A DNA stretch of 64,000 bases from Syngnathus acus (lineage: Eukaryota; Chordata; Actinopteri; Syngnathiformes; Syngnathidae). The notes beneath the pieces were generated by a model, which was given only the letters and a program-made list of their open reading frames with translations, did not search any database and was not told the DNA's origin. Below, in pieces: positions 14,301 to 26,290 of this stretch. Within the stretch, counting starts at the first letter, position 1. Each line of letters begins with the position of its first letter. Made by a program: the position numbers and the translations under genes. The stretch spans positions 928,001-992,000 of the forward strand of contig NC_051100.1 of NCBI RefSeq assembly GCF_901709675.1, written 5' to 3'.

Positions 14301-17203
14301 GACGACTTAATGCTAAACCCAAAGATCAGGATCAAAAGATTTCTTCTTGCTCTCAAACAGTACTGAAGTAGGCTTTGGAAGAGCTTAGTGTGGTTACGTC
14401 AAAGAAGATACGCAAATCCAGACGAAAATCACTTTCACTCGCTCTGAAAGTGCAGTGGACCAGTTCACCGAGTCTTTACTGCAGTACCGTTACACTGGGG
14501 ATACGAACGGGTTTAAACAATGAATGCTAATGAACATTTTTCTGTCATAAAATCGAGTCAAATTTAATAACTGTCAGGCAAAGACAATCAATTGAATAAA
14601 CAAAGTTGTTGGAAACAAAATGATGAATTCTTGACACGAATTGTTCAAATTCATGCAAGGACATTAGTCATTACCATAATATCAGTAAATGAGACGCGAC
14701 TTCCAGAGAAATACGGTCAAATTTGAGACTCTTCGCCAATAAGAGATGACATGGTGAAAGGGTTTACAAACAGGTTTCCCCAGGTGGTTCTCTAGCTTTA
14801 CTTCAGAGAACAGCCAAAAATAAAAGCACTCTCCTCAAAGCTGCATGAGGAGACGGAGCAAAAACATTTGTAAGCATCTTTCCTTTACAAGATGTATAGA
14901 GATGACTAGCGATTCCTTTTGAGCTTTTTTTTTTACCAACCAAAATTCAGGCACATTTAAATGTGTGTCCATGTTTGTTTGACAAAGTGTGATTTGTTTT
15001 TCCTCATGGTGAAGCCGATTTCATTTCATTTGGATGTGTGGTTACACATACTGTACTTTGTGATAGTGAACACAGCAGATTTGAAATCATGGCTATTATA
15101 AAATGTTCCCAGACAACTTCAGCATTCTAATTAGACACTTGCTTTGCGTCCAATGAGTGAGTGTCAGCCACTCCTCATCCAATCTTCCAAAATATGTTGT
15201 TCTTCCTCCTGTGGACAAGCTGTGTTCCCTCCCATTACACACACAAGAAGTGATGAACGAAAACTTGAGCCAATTCTTGGTCTTAGCCATTTGGTGGCTT
15301 TCTTTACCATCTGTGCATTACACTCACTAACCACATGGGTTTTTTGTTTAGAAGGTCTGCAATTATTTTCAGTAAGCTATGGGACGGGTGACTCATACTG
15401 GACACCAAAGTGAGGAATTGGCACCAAGTCCAAAAAGTTAGGAAAATTGAATTGGTGAAAATTGGTACAACCACAAGTAAACTCTATTTTGCCTCAAGTA
15501 CTTCAACAATTTCCATGAAATGAGATGATTTTTGCATCCCTTGCTGCCACACACTCCACATACAGTTGGTGGGTGCATTTCCAAAGCACTGCAATCCTGC
15601 AAGGCTCTCTCACTCCTCACCAATATGAAACTAAGAAAAAGCAAGTATAAACATGTCCAAAGAGGCAATGGTTTCCACGCTTGGATGCCATATGTTTCAG
15701 TGGTCGCTGAGGAAATGCTTTGACAAGCACTTCATTGTCCACGTTGCTTATAAGAGCAGGAGAAAATGACAAGAGATCATTTGGGGAAACATTTGGGGAG
15801 ATTTGTAGTGCTGTCTACAGTTGACATTGGTATGTGCACACTTCCCTGGATATATGTATTTATTTGCACAGCACATCTAAACAAAAGAGTGAGCGGGGAG
15901 GCCACTTCAGCCTGACAAAGGTCACATTTCCTAGCGCAGGAAAACTGCTTCCTGGCCAGCCAGAGCAGCCTACCAAGGAATAAGGCGGAATCGTGACGCT
16001 ACTCCATTACTGGGTTCCTAAAATCCGTTTTTTTTCCTCTGGCACATTACATTTTCACAACACTAAAAATTCAGCATAACAATAATATACAATATCATGA
16101 TACAGTTTGTAATATTTATGATTCTTATATTATATTATTATATCATTTCCATATTAATATTCCCATTTCCTATACCTTTCCAAATTTAGGAAATCAAATT
16201 CCATATTTTCCCATACTTGTGTGCTGTTAAAACATCTCTTGCTATGAAAAAAAAGGTCAATCTGCTAAAACGTACTTCCGAATCACTACATGTACGTATA
16301 TATATTGCAGCATAATTTATAATTTGCTTCCTTTATTTCTACTTTAAGATTTCAATTCCCTCAGCACCTAGAAGCTGCAAAAAGCATCACATTGACAAAT
16401 GCTAAATCCAGAACACAGCCCTTAACCATTGGCCACTTAGAGGAACTAAAGTCCCCTTGGCTGCACAAAAGACAACTCCAAACTAAATGACTGCAAGCAA
16501 AGTGCAAGCATTAATCAGCTGAGCCCGCCGTGCAAAATGTTTGGCAGTAATTTATGTATCAATAGCCTTTACATTTCATATTTACTGAAGGCAGAAATAC
16601 AACTGTTAATTAGTGGAGCAGTCAGTCAGTGCACCTGCAGAGAAGCAAGGAACATTATCAACCCCCCTAAGTGTATGAAGTGCTATTTCATCAACAGGAG
16701 AGCACACAGGAGGGGTTCTCACACTTGCAATCAAAGTGTAACATCCGCATTTTAATAACTTGCAGTATAATGCAGTTAATAGGGTATACTTTAGTCAAAG
16801 GCCACCGGAGTTTGCTGTTTTGGGGGTGTCTGACAATTTCATGGTCGGGTTTCTGTCAACCTTAGCATGTAGAGAAAAAAACAATTGCTGCATGTATTTG
16901 AAAATTGGAAATCAATTAAATGAATAAAATGATATATCTATCTATCTATCATTTCTTGCATGTATCATTTTACCTCCTTACTTACAGTGAGAAGGTCCTG
17001 TTGGGCAAAAAGCTCGGGTGCAGTGTCTCCATCAGGTCCACATCATCACACACCACTTTGACTCGGACGTGCTGCCTGCTCGGGTCTTTGGACCTTTCGG
17101 CCGAACATTGACAGCTGTCCACGATCAGGTCCGGGCAGTTTCTGTTGGCCACGCTGGAGCCCCACAGCCCGAGCATGGCGCACAGTAAAGTCACAATCGT
17201 CAT
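2228..17203 (-). CDS. adgra1: Adhesion GPCR subfamily A (ADGRA1-like), N-terminal LRR half, partial
   Basis: Six coding exons on the minus strand, in transcript order: 16986-17203, 9051-9122, 4619-4690, 3263-3334, 2976-3047, 2228-2391 (670 nt, 223 codons). All have consensus splice sites, and the first five junctions are phase 2. Predicted protein: signal peptide (about residues 1-20); LRRNT with Cys 23, 31, 33 and 52; four 24-residue LRRs (about 74-169); LRRCT (170-223) with the CDC motif at 178-180 and Cys 202 and 223. One LRR per 72-bp exon and the segments VVCDD, FLPNRT, LSNNKI, NNRIGCL and NLSGN match ADGRA2/ADGRA3 as I remember them. The Ig, hormone-receptor, GAIN and 7TM regions would lie beyond position 1. 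ADGRA2 and ADGRA3 act in Wnt co-reception and planar polarity at the plasma membrane; ADGRA1 is an orphan. Family assignment is firm. The paralogue (A1) is inferred from the divergent neighbour cfap46, because LRRs are otherwise a feature of A2 and A3. Confidence 0.85.
2976..3047 (-). CDS. adgra1: adgra exon 5: leucine-rich repeat 4
   Basis: 72 nt between acceptor tgcttgcag and donor gtaaga. It encodes NLSGNIFSTLTVGLFSHL and then VALRV plus a split codon. NLSGN followed by F-S-x-L matches the fourth repeat of ADGRA2/ADGRA3. Intron 4, between this exon and exon 4, is 215 bp. Confidence 0.88.
3263..3334 (-). CDS. adgra1: adgra exon 4: leucine-rich repeat 3
   Basis: 72 nt between acceptor ttccag and donor gtaagt. 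It encodes DLSNNRIGCLSPEMFLDL and then GNLFK plus a split Leu codon (TT then G). The NNRIGCL core is highly characteristic of ADGRA proteins. The exon is too short to stand out as an open reading frame and was found by splice phase and motif. Confidence 0.9.
3335..4618. other. adgra intron 3
   Basis: A 1284-bp intron. It contains an (AAT)8 microsatellite at 3636-3659 and a G-run at 3698-3707. A minus-strand frame near 4351-4440 looks weakly LRR-like but has no usable donor, and the true repeat-3 exon lies at 3263-3334. Confidence 0.7.
3636..3659. repeat. (AAT)8 microsatellite
   Basis: Eight consecutive aat units, directly visible, preceded by a T-run. Confidence 0.95.
4619..4690 (-). CDS. 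adgra1: adgra exon 3: leucine-rich repeat 2
   Basis: 72 nt between acceptor cctcttcag and donor gtaagt, phase 2 to phase 2. It encodes DLRNNLISRVEPWAFRGL and then LILRKL. The family usually has PGAF where this copy has PWAF. Confidence 0.9.
4691..9050. other. adgra intron 2
   Basis: A 4.36-kb intron between LRR exons 2 and 3. Only short homopolymer and low-complexity runs stand out, such as a C-run near 7501-7509 and a gaggg-type tract near 8625-8642. No other coding exon is recognised on either strand. Confidence 0.6.
9051..9122 (-). CDS. adgra1: adgra exon 2: leucine-rich repeat 1
   Basis: Exactly 72 nt between acceptor ttgaccag and donor gtaagt. Read in the phase left by exon 1 it gives one 24-residue LRR beginning NLSNNKIAVLRNGSF and ending LEKL. 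The sequon NGS is present. Confidence 0.9.
9123..16985. other. adgra intron 1
   Basis: A 7.86-kb first intron. It is AT-rich around 16080-16160 and has a (TATC)4 run next to exon 1 (16935-16950). No coding exon is recognised. Regulatory elements are possible in a long first intron, but none can be named from the sequence alone. Confidence 0.6.
16935..16950. repeat. (TATC)4 microsatellite
   Basis: Short tetranucleotide run in adgra intron 1, about 35 bp from the exon 1 donor. Confidence 0.8.
16986..17203 (-). CDS. adgra1: adgra exon 1: start codon, signal peptide, LRR N-terminal cap
   Basis: ATG at 17203-17201 opens a 218-nt coding segment ending in donor gtaagt (phase 2). The first 20 residues (MTIVTLLCAMLGLWGSSVAN) are a typical signal peptide. 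The rest is a cysteine cap with C-x7-C-x-C and a later C, then FLPNRT, where NRT is an N-glycosylation sequon. This is the usual lead-in to the first LRR in the family. No other in-frame ATG is suggested upstream. Confidence 0.88.
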
Positions 17204-17856
17204 GATGGAATATGCTCCTTCTCGCGCTCATCTGTCAAGTGGTGTCCTCCCAGCTTGTAGTCCATGGGCTGAAGCCGCGGTGCAGCTCTCACTCACGCCG
17301 TCATCTCCACAAACAGCACTTTTCAAGCTTGCCCAATGTTTGTCTTGACTCGTTTCGTTCCATTCTTGCCATCAACAACTTCTCAAGTTCCCTTGTGGTG
17401 CGCCATGCGTATTGTGGACAGCGCGCTCCAAAAGTATAGACAAACTTTGGCGCACGCACAGTTTAATGACACATCGAAACGTCCCTCTAATTATCATTGA
17501 AAAGGTTTTGTCAGAGCTGCTGGCAACCGCTGCCGCCAGCAGCCTTGGACCAAGTTGTTGCCTTCAAAGTCCCTCCCAGCAAGTTTAGTGGGCTTGAATG
17601 TGCACGGTTCTGAACTTGACGGGATCCAGAAGTCACATGACTTTGCTGTCATACATTTTGGGACTTCAAATGAAGGTCAAACTTTCATGATCTATGTTTT
17701 TGCCAATTTGGTTTTGATTAGATTTTATTTGGATGTTTTTCTTGCTCTTTTGTCCCGTTATGTTATTGCGTCCACCTCCGGGATTTTTATTTTTATTTTT
17801 TCATCTCCTTTGGCTTAAGTAGGGCTTGACTGATAGATACATACATAGGATTCTGG

Positions 17857-17946
17857 GAAAATAATTTACGCATCTATTTAAATAGATGCGTAAATTATTT
17901 TCACATTTTATTGGATATTCTAAATTTAGAATATCCAATAAAATGT
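17857..17946. repeat. Two abutting perfect palindromes (46 bp and 44 bp)
   Basis: 17857-17902 is its own exact reverse complement, centred on tttaaa. 17903-17946 is a second, unrelated exact palindrome, centred on aaattt. They touch with no spacer. Each arm is 22-23 bp with no loop, so each could extrude a cruciform. The origin is unknown; both are AT-rich. Confidence 0.95.
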
Positions 17947-20900
17947 TACCGGGCCTTAACTGACCTTAACTTGTGTTTACCCATCAGCTCCCTCCCTCAG
18001 ACAGGTAACCAGGTGTTTGCTGTTGTCTCATCAGTTGTTACCTAAATTATTATCTTTTTTTTTTCTTTTTTTTTTGACTGCACCTGTTTCACTTCCCTGC
18101 TTGATGCATTTGGGTCCGCAACCATGACAATAATGTTCCATGACCCATTTATGCGGTAATTGATTCCAAAAGTTCCATCTGATTTTTACTCAACTCCACG
18201 TAGCATCCGAGTTTCACTTTTGCAATTGAACTACTGAAATCAAGTTTTATTGAGATGCATCCGGAGAACAATGGAAAATTCATGCTTGAGATCGAATCTG
18301 ATCGTGATGTTCCTCCATGCAGCTTAGTATGTGTGAGCATTCCTCCCTCATTATCTATATGGCTGTGATTGAAGAACAAAAGATCATTTGAGCCCAGTCC
18401 CATTGACCTGGCAAAAGCAGTGCGTGTTCTCAATTTGTCTGTTTGAGCGGCAGAAAAACACTCTATTCCGCCGACATGAGTAAGCTACACAGGGACCAAC
18501 ACATCCTGTCTGCTGTGTTTATTATCCACACATGGAGGCCTGGTTCCCTCCCCATTGTACTCACTTGCCGCCTCCCAGGGCTGCCACTCACGCATGTTTT
18601 CACAGATGTACTTGTGCGCATTGCTGGATGTGCACAAGAGGCTCCTCCGTGGGGAAAGTCACCTGGCGAGTGTGGAATCACAGTTTTTGGTGATCCATGG
18701 TTGTGATCTACTTGAATTGTCATTAGGGAAAACAGCTTCAACTCTGGGCAAGCACTTTTGGATGGCTAATTGTGATTCATGGAATTTGTGAGGAGATAAA
18801 CGCATCCATACTGTACATACATTCAATTGAATACACTGCAAAGACAAGATATGTCATTTTTGTAGAATGTCAATGGTGTCACCCCAAATGAATTGGAGGT
18901 CCAAATAAATGAATAAAAATGATCATATGAAACATTATTTCAACGACACAATACTGCAATATTGGTGCAGTAGTAATTTGAGGTAAGAGCTCATATGGGT
19001 GCAGCAATGGAAAAAGACTTTCTCTGCAGAACATGTTTTCACTCATGCTCATTAATGTTCACGCCTGTTCCTTATTACTCGCTGACAGCGATTAATAGAC
19101 TTTGTCCGGCAGCAATCGCAGTTCTCACTAAATATTTACCTGTTCCACTTGATGAGGGAGGCCACAATCAGGATGGCAGTGTTCTCATGTTTCTTTTAAC
19201 TCCGTGCCCTTTGGGAGAAAAGCTGTCTTCATTTGAAGTGAGAATGCCTTGTCTTGTCTTTCTACACTGCAGTTTAGCTTTCAGCACATCACACAGGTGG
19301 TCTCAGCAAATATTAATAATAGTGTGAAAATGTAAAATCACATTACAATGCTCTTCCGACAGGACAATCACTAAAAGGAAGGCAAAAGGTGTCCAAACAT
19401 GTCATCTGTATGTAAATACATCATGTTTCAATTGGTTTGGTTATTCAATAATACAATAGAATAGTTAAACAATTCAATGGGCAAACCAACAAACTAACAC
19501 ACACAAAAGTTACCCACCCCACATTGCAACAACAACAGATGAATTCTACAGCTAAATTTGAAACATGCATGAGGCAAACACTGACTACTGAATTATCTCG
19601 CCCCACACACACAATTAAAAAAGACATTGACGTGTTCATGTTCCTGCTCTCGCCAAATGGTGTGAACTCTTTTACAAGCTCGCCGCGTAACGATCTTTCC
19701 ATGGCTGCGGACAAGCGAGTCCAGTACTGTGTATTTATTTGTAATCACTCTTCTAACTCTCAACCCCCATCCCAAGATGCTTATCATTATTGTAGTGTTG
19801 TGCGCTACTGTCTGAACACTCCAGCAATATATTGTACACGTTTGAAGGCTGCAATATTGGGAACAATTTCTTTATTATGTGCGGGTTATTTGTTCCCCTC
19901 CATGTAATATTGTTGAGAAACAGCAGTGCTGTGTTATTAGCGGTGTAGAAGTCATTTTACAAATTCCCACTCGTAATCTAGCCTGTGTGAGAAGGGATCA
20001 AATGCACATATGAAATATCAGGGGAATGTTTTATGCCAGAGTGAAAGGGCATGGACAAAATCAAAATATTTATTTTACCAAGTCATTTGATCCTATTTTA
20101 CGTCTGACTTTACTATGAAAATAAAATGCTGGAAATATAATCGCCTTTTTCTCAATACAATGCATTTTTTTGTTCTTGAAACATTCAACCTCTCCGTGTT
20201 TTTATTTGACTTCCTCAATTTCATTTTGGTTTTATGCAAGGACTTTGTCTGAAAACAAACAGGACGCTTTGTATTATTTGTAATATTTGAATATTAGCTT
20301 TGTTCGGGAAATGTGAGAGACTACAGGATGTGAAAAAGTCTTTTTATTCACTGCTTTCCTACTGTTTACAGTACAAACAATGGGCGGGATCAAGAAAGAA
20401 GAAGAGGAGGAGAAATGTTTCAAATGAGTAGGTATGTTGTCTTTCTAGTTTCGATTTGAGATGAGCTCATTTGAACACAGATGCATTGTTGAAAAGGTTC
20501 AAGCCTTACGGGATGGCTCGCTCGCACGTGAATGCTGGCTGACCTTAATGCTCGTCAAGTTGAATAGGAACAACTAACAGGCAGGAGTCACTTTCCTGGT
20601 CTACCATGCAGCCATTTTTGGGAGAATAATTGCCGCTTGTTCTCAGCCAAGGTCGTCTCAGAGTCAGAGCTGATGCGCTCCCGTGAGAGATATTTCATGC
20701 CTGTCGGTGCGGCTCTCTCAAGCCACTTTGCTATTAAAAAGGCCAGCTTTGCTTGATTCTGGAGATCTCAGACTTGCCTCAAGAAGATTGCTGGCACACA
20801 TCACTTTGCGTCCATCCTTCTCCCAAACAGTCCAGTCGAGAAGTTCTTTTTTTATACTCCCCCGTTATTGCTATCCACTCATCTGCATCGTGGCCTTCAC

Positions 20901-21823
20901 GGAGAAAGAAACGTCTCTTTTCTGGTGGCCGCATCAAAGAAGTCAACTTGGAGGAAATGAGGAAAGCACATGTCGCTCACCACACAAACCTCCACTTTCA
21001 CCACTCCCATTCCCAGCACGACAAGCAAGGACCTCGGAGTTTTTCAATCAAAACATTTACTTGGGCATTTTGTGGTCACAAATGAGGTGGTGATCTTTGA
21101 ACCTGCCTTTATCTAACTCTACCATCCAATCAGATGCGTTCAAGGCCTTTAACTAGAGCGCTCTCTAATTGGCCCAAACCGCACGTGGGTGCAGCCTCAC
21201 CACGTAACGTTCAAAGACGGCGGGCGCTCGGTCAACTGTTGCAGTGGGCTCGTTAAAACATTAGACTTTAGAGATAGAGGAACGTACGGAAGGTCATTCT
21301 TGGTGCATCGAGCCTGAGCATGAAATCAAAGTGCAAATTTGGAATTTTCCATGTGTACGACATGACATTTGGTGTGACGTTTTAATTCTTGACGTTTGGA
21401 CTGGATTGTTTTTGTCAGTGATTTGCAGCAAGACCCACTAACACACTATCAGAGGCACTGACCTACATTTACAACTTCAATGTGTTATTGATGCACATGT
21501 TATTTAATACTTTGCAATTTTATTCCATTCTCTGATCTGGTATTTCTTGTTTCATACGCATAACACACATGCAGGCTGCTCCACCCTTACATGATATATA
21601 CGTATATCATTATTATTCATAAAATCTTGATCTAAACTTGATGTGATAAATAGGCCCACACCCCTCTGACAAACTGCAGTTAAGACTTTGACTTGTTGTG
21701 ACTGTTCTAGTTTGACTTGATTCCCTTGTCTTTCACTCACTGACACTGGATGCAAGCCAAGCAAAATGTTGACCTGGGTTCCCTCACGGAGCTGCTTCTG
21801 CAGGACATCTGCTCACAGCAACA

Positions 21824-21847
<24 letters not shown>
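21824..21847. repeat. (CAG)8 microsatellite
   Basis: Eight cag units followed by caacag, in intergenic DNA. No gene frame supports a polyglutamine reading. Confidence 0.9.
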
Positions 21848-21854
<7 letters not shown>

Positions 21855-24010
21855 CAACCGCCAGCTGTCCAGAGTCAACCGCTAGTAAATTAGTCCAAAG
21901 CAGATTTCAAAACATCTAAATTGGATTTAACTAACAGAACACAGGATTGGCTGGATGTGCTCGCTCATCTTTTACTGACTACGTAAATAAGTTTCAGTAG
22001 ACCTTCTCAAATTCAAATTCAAAGGAAAAAAATACACTTGCTAATTTTCCTGTTATCTCAAAACTAGCATTAATCTGCTCTTTAATAATGTCAGATTTGG
22101 AATGAGTGTTCTGCAAAATGAAGATTTTCATTTGTCTATCTACTTCCATTGCCCTCCCCATGAGTGCAGAAAATAGTCCTATATCGTATTTGTGTATTTA
22201 ATAATGCAGTGCAAACGCTTTATATGGTCTTTAATCTCAGCATGGGATCCTTTACTTGAATTTGTGTTTCACATTCCAAAAGAAACCGCTCAAGGGTTTT
22301 GACCTATCATGAACAGATCTTAAGCATGCGGAGCTGCATTTCACTAAAGCCCTGATTATAGACTGCAAATGATCCAAAACATCAGAGTAGTATTAGAATT
22401 GGATTGCAGCACCCCATTAATGAGCCTGAGTTCAAGATGAGTTCGGAGTCAAAGTTTTTTTTCGACCCATGAGCCAATTAAGGCCATCGTGCAAATTGGA
22501 AACAATGCAAAAACGACGAGTGAAAAAAGGAAATCCTTGCACCGACAAAGTGCATTCAGGAACTTTTACAGACAATAATTGACAGCTGAGTGGGCCCGTG
22601 TAACTCTTTTTCACAAGGCAGAATGTATTCATGACACATCCCTACAGTGGAAACTAAATGATTTACACCAACCTGGAGACCTTGAAGATGGCCACGTTAA
22701 TTGATTTGGATGAGTAAAATCACACATCTTTCCTGTAAGCCAAATGACATGTTTGTGTTACTGCACCGACAGAAGTTTCCAAGATGGTTTTTTTTTTTTC
22801 TGGGTGGCTGTCAAGTCTATCCAATGATCACTGCAGCCAGGCAAGGATGAGAGTGAGTGAGAAACTGAAATATACATCACAGCAGGTTTTTCTTCAGATT
22901 CCTTCACTGTTTCTGGAAGTGCTTGGTCCTTCTTTAGTCACTGAGAGTTTACACTTATGCCACGAGATGCTGAAGCCTTCATAATGCAGTCAGGGCTTTT
23001 AGTCGCTGCATGAATTTCAATCAGAGTCAAATTAATCACAGATGTTGAAGTCTCTTGACAATTCTGGGGGAAAAAATGCCGTCACACGGACGTCACACTG
23101 CAGCATATTACAGGATTAGGGTTAGACAATGAGATCATCTACTGCTGAGATGAGCCATTATTATGCATAACAATGCAAGTAAATGACTGAGTATGTACGT
23201 ACATGTCTGTAGGTGGCCATGCATATTCTCTTGGATAAATAGTAAGTAGGACTTCAGAAGGTTTTAAAAGCTTTGTTAACAGTATTTGTTACAATGTATG
23301 AAATGTGCCTCCAAATGTACTGGCATCAGTAACAATTCAACAGAGAGAAAATGTCAAATTAGTCCGAGCCGTTGCATAAACACTGGCCATAACCAATGAA
23401 AGCGGTTGATGACAGAAATACGTATTTGTTTTGCCTAACGTGTATACAAAATGAGCAAAAAGCACAGTTTGTCTGGTGTCTGTCGCAATTGGCTGCTCTC
23501 ATCACCAACCTTTCTCTTCACTGCAGGTTTTCAAAAGGCATAACTGGGACTGGGTGACAGGAGGTCTTTTTATGTTTTACTTGCTATCATTTCAGAATTA
23601 TATTTTGCCGAGACCTGTCGTGAATCTGGGCTACGAAACACCCACAGCAACGACACAGCTCGTGTGGCGGCCATACTAACATAGGAAGAGCGCAAATGGG
23701 CCCCAGGATGCCACTTTGAGATGCCTTTTCTACAGGCGGTATGACTGAAGGTCATCAGAACAAAATATATATTGAAAATCACCTAGCAACAACAAGAAAA
23801 CGGACTGTTCGGTTTTTTTTCCCCCCGTGTTTTTATTTCCACCTACATATTGCCCATGTGCTCATTGTTCTCTCCTGTTTTGTGTATGCTGGTAAATTGT
23901 GAGAGCTACTTAGTATTCTGGACTCCCTACTGTGATGCAGAGGCTTCAGACTGAGCTATGACTCATCATGAATGCTCAGTGAGATCTCTGAGGTCAGACA
24001 CAAAAAGCGT

Positions 24011-24026
24011 GCAGGCAGGCAGGCAG
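24011..24026. repeat. (GCAG)4 microsatellite
   Basis: Four tandem gcag units, directly visible. Confidence 0.85.
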
Positions 24027-24183
24027 AATGGCACAGAGATGTACTGAGCACAATCTGCCAGGTTAGAGCCATTCAACTCAAATAACCTCTGACAGAATGG
24101 CACACTGTTTTTTTTTTAAATGTGTGAGGGAAGGAACAGCCCAAAATATGGATGTGGATCTTGCAGTGACGTTTGCATGATAT

Positions 24184-24237
24184 GCGCAAAAATATGGCGA
24201 CACTCAAGCTGTGCAAAAATATGGGGACACTCAAGCT
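24184..24237. repeat. Tandem duplication of a 27-mer
   Basis: Two head-to-tail copies (24184-24210 and 24211-24237), each containing gcaaaaatatgg and gacactcaagct, with two mismatches. Confidence 0.9.
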
Positions 24238-25191
24238 ATACCTCTCCACAGGAACTGGAAACTAATACAAAGACAACTCCGAGTCAAAATAAGTTAGAGA
24301 ATAAACTAATGTGTCTCACTTAACCCCATAGTGATTAACCGATGCTTAAAAGTCCAGTCTTCGTATGTGTGCCAATTAAGCATGAACAAATTGATGAATT
24401 GATCTGATGTGTCCACGTATTCGTTCTAAGTTTAAAGCCCCAGTTCAATGTTACCTCTGAGTCCGTTTTTCTCCAGTTTCGTAGATAAAGGAGATTTTGT
24501 GATGTCTGCAGCACAGTGTTGTCACCACACAAGATGCCTTTTTAATGAACGGATTTGGACCATGCTTGCAATTTCAGCCCAATTATATTGTTGTCATGGG
24601 TGATAAGCGCCCATCTCAAGGTAGCTCACGGATCGCTCGGCTCTCAGTAGAGGCTAAACGCTGCCAGTCTAATGGGATCGCACAGACAGGCAGATATGGA
24701 AAAGTTAGGGAGGAATTTGTGTTTGGGCCAAAGACAAACCGGATAAGAGTTTGTAGCACATCTGATAAGAATGTTGTGGCTTATTGTGGAAAGCCCAGCA
24801 ACACAAGCCAATGTGACAGCTGTAGCGGCGTGTAGGAGACCTTTGACTCCGTTTATGTGCAAGTTACTGGCACTCACTTTATCGTTTACATCTTGCCACA
24901 TTGTATTTATTTTTTACTTGGCTTATCCCTACCCATCACGGGATACAATTGAGACTTGAATGAAAGACTTGACCTCTAGCCAACGCACTTTAGGTTTTGT
25001 GCCAGTTCAGAATCAAAAAGTTTGAGCTTTGACTTCATTATCCCAGTATACTTTTATATCGTATATAAAAAGCTGTGTGTTGGCTGAATAACAAAAACAT
25101 TAGCCTGAGGTTCCATGAATCAGAGTGGTACCACCCTTATTAATATTAATATTGTTGTGTTGGTTAACAAAGGAAAAATAATTGTTCATGC

Positions 25192-25228
<37 letters not shown>

Positions 25229-25231
25229 GAG
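25192..25231. repeat. (GA)n microsatellite
   Basis: About 40 bp of alternating ag interrupted by a single c. Confidence 0.95.
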
Positions 25232-25269
25232 CATTTTGCATTTTGTGGCAAGCTTGTATCTTGGTACAT

Positions 25270-25325
25270 TCACTCAGAACATATTTGATGATAGCATTTT
25301 TTATCATCAAATATGTTCTGAGTGA
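25270..25325. repeat. Inverted repeat with 24-bp perfect arms and 8-nt loop
   Basis: Arms 25270-25293 and 25302-25325 are exact reverse complements, separated by gcattttt. A transcript from either strand would form a perfect hairpin. Nothing marks it as a microRNA or terminator of a known gene. Confidence 0.93.
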
Positions 25326-26269
25326 CTGTGTCCCCTCCCATGCTGACCCCCAGCTGTGTGTTTCATATAAGCACTGCCAATCAAGTGGAAAACAAGCCCA
25401 CCACCAAGATTCTTTTCAAACAAGACTGCTGTATTGCCAATAAAAATGCTCGTATAGCTCCCCAGATGTGCAGCGCGTTACTTACTGCACGCTGCAGATG
25501 CACTGCGGCACGTTTGAGCCTTTATGAAATATTATTCCACGGCGTCATCTGGTGGTTGCTTCGAGCAGTACGTGCTTCTCAACCTCTTTTCAGCATTTGC
25601 GTCAAAAAAAAACAACAAAAAAAACACGAGCTCTGTGTCTGAATATATATAGTGGTCAATCTTAAATTATTCAGAGTTTAAAATATAAAAAAAGAAAGAC
25701 TTAATTAGATTCATTATTAATAAAGAAAATAGGAATAAAACATTATAACCTGCTCTTTAGGATCCCAGTAAAGATCTGCTCCCAAAAAGAAATCAGTCTT
25801 TAGTTAATTTTAGTTGTCAAGAGGTTAAGTGACACAGTTTGGGTTGAAACACCCTGGTATGAGGGCAAACTGGGAAATTGAAATCAAGCCTCCTGAATGA
25901 ACTTATATTTTCCTGTAATATTTACATCCATTTCTTTCATCCACACAAACTATTTTATTGCTCTCATCTATTTCTTTACAATAAACATGCACAATGGCGG
26001 AATTTATTTACAAATGATACAGCAGAACAATATCGAGATCATTGTCGAGCGACAGTAAAAATACAATTTACACGTCCGAGGTTGGTCGTCAACATCACCG
26101 TGAGGTATTATTTGACAAGTTCTAGAACATGAAAGGAAAACGGGTTAGTCCATCTCTGAGAAGTGTGTCCATTTTGATTTGTGCTCCATGGTCATCTCCT
26201 GGCATTTTTTGTCTTTGAGAGGTCCTTGAAACCAAGTGAATGAGTTGCAGCTATATATATAGCCATGCT

Positions 26270-26290
26270 AAAAAAAAAAAAAAAAAAAAA
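26270..26290. repeat. Poly-A run
   Basis: 21 consecutive A residues in intergenic DNA. There is no obvious retroelement body next to it. Confidence 0.9.

Noticed and set aside
21824-21847. Possible polyglutamine coding tract
   Set aside because: No open gene structure surrounds the CAG run; treated as a simple repeat.
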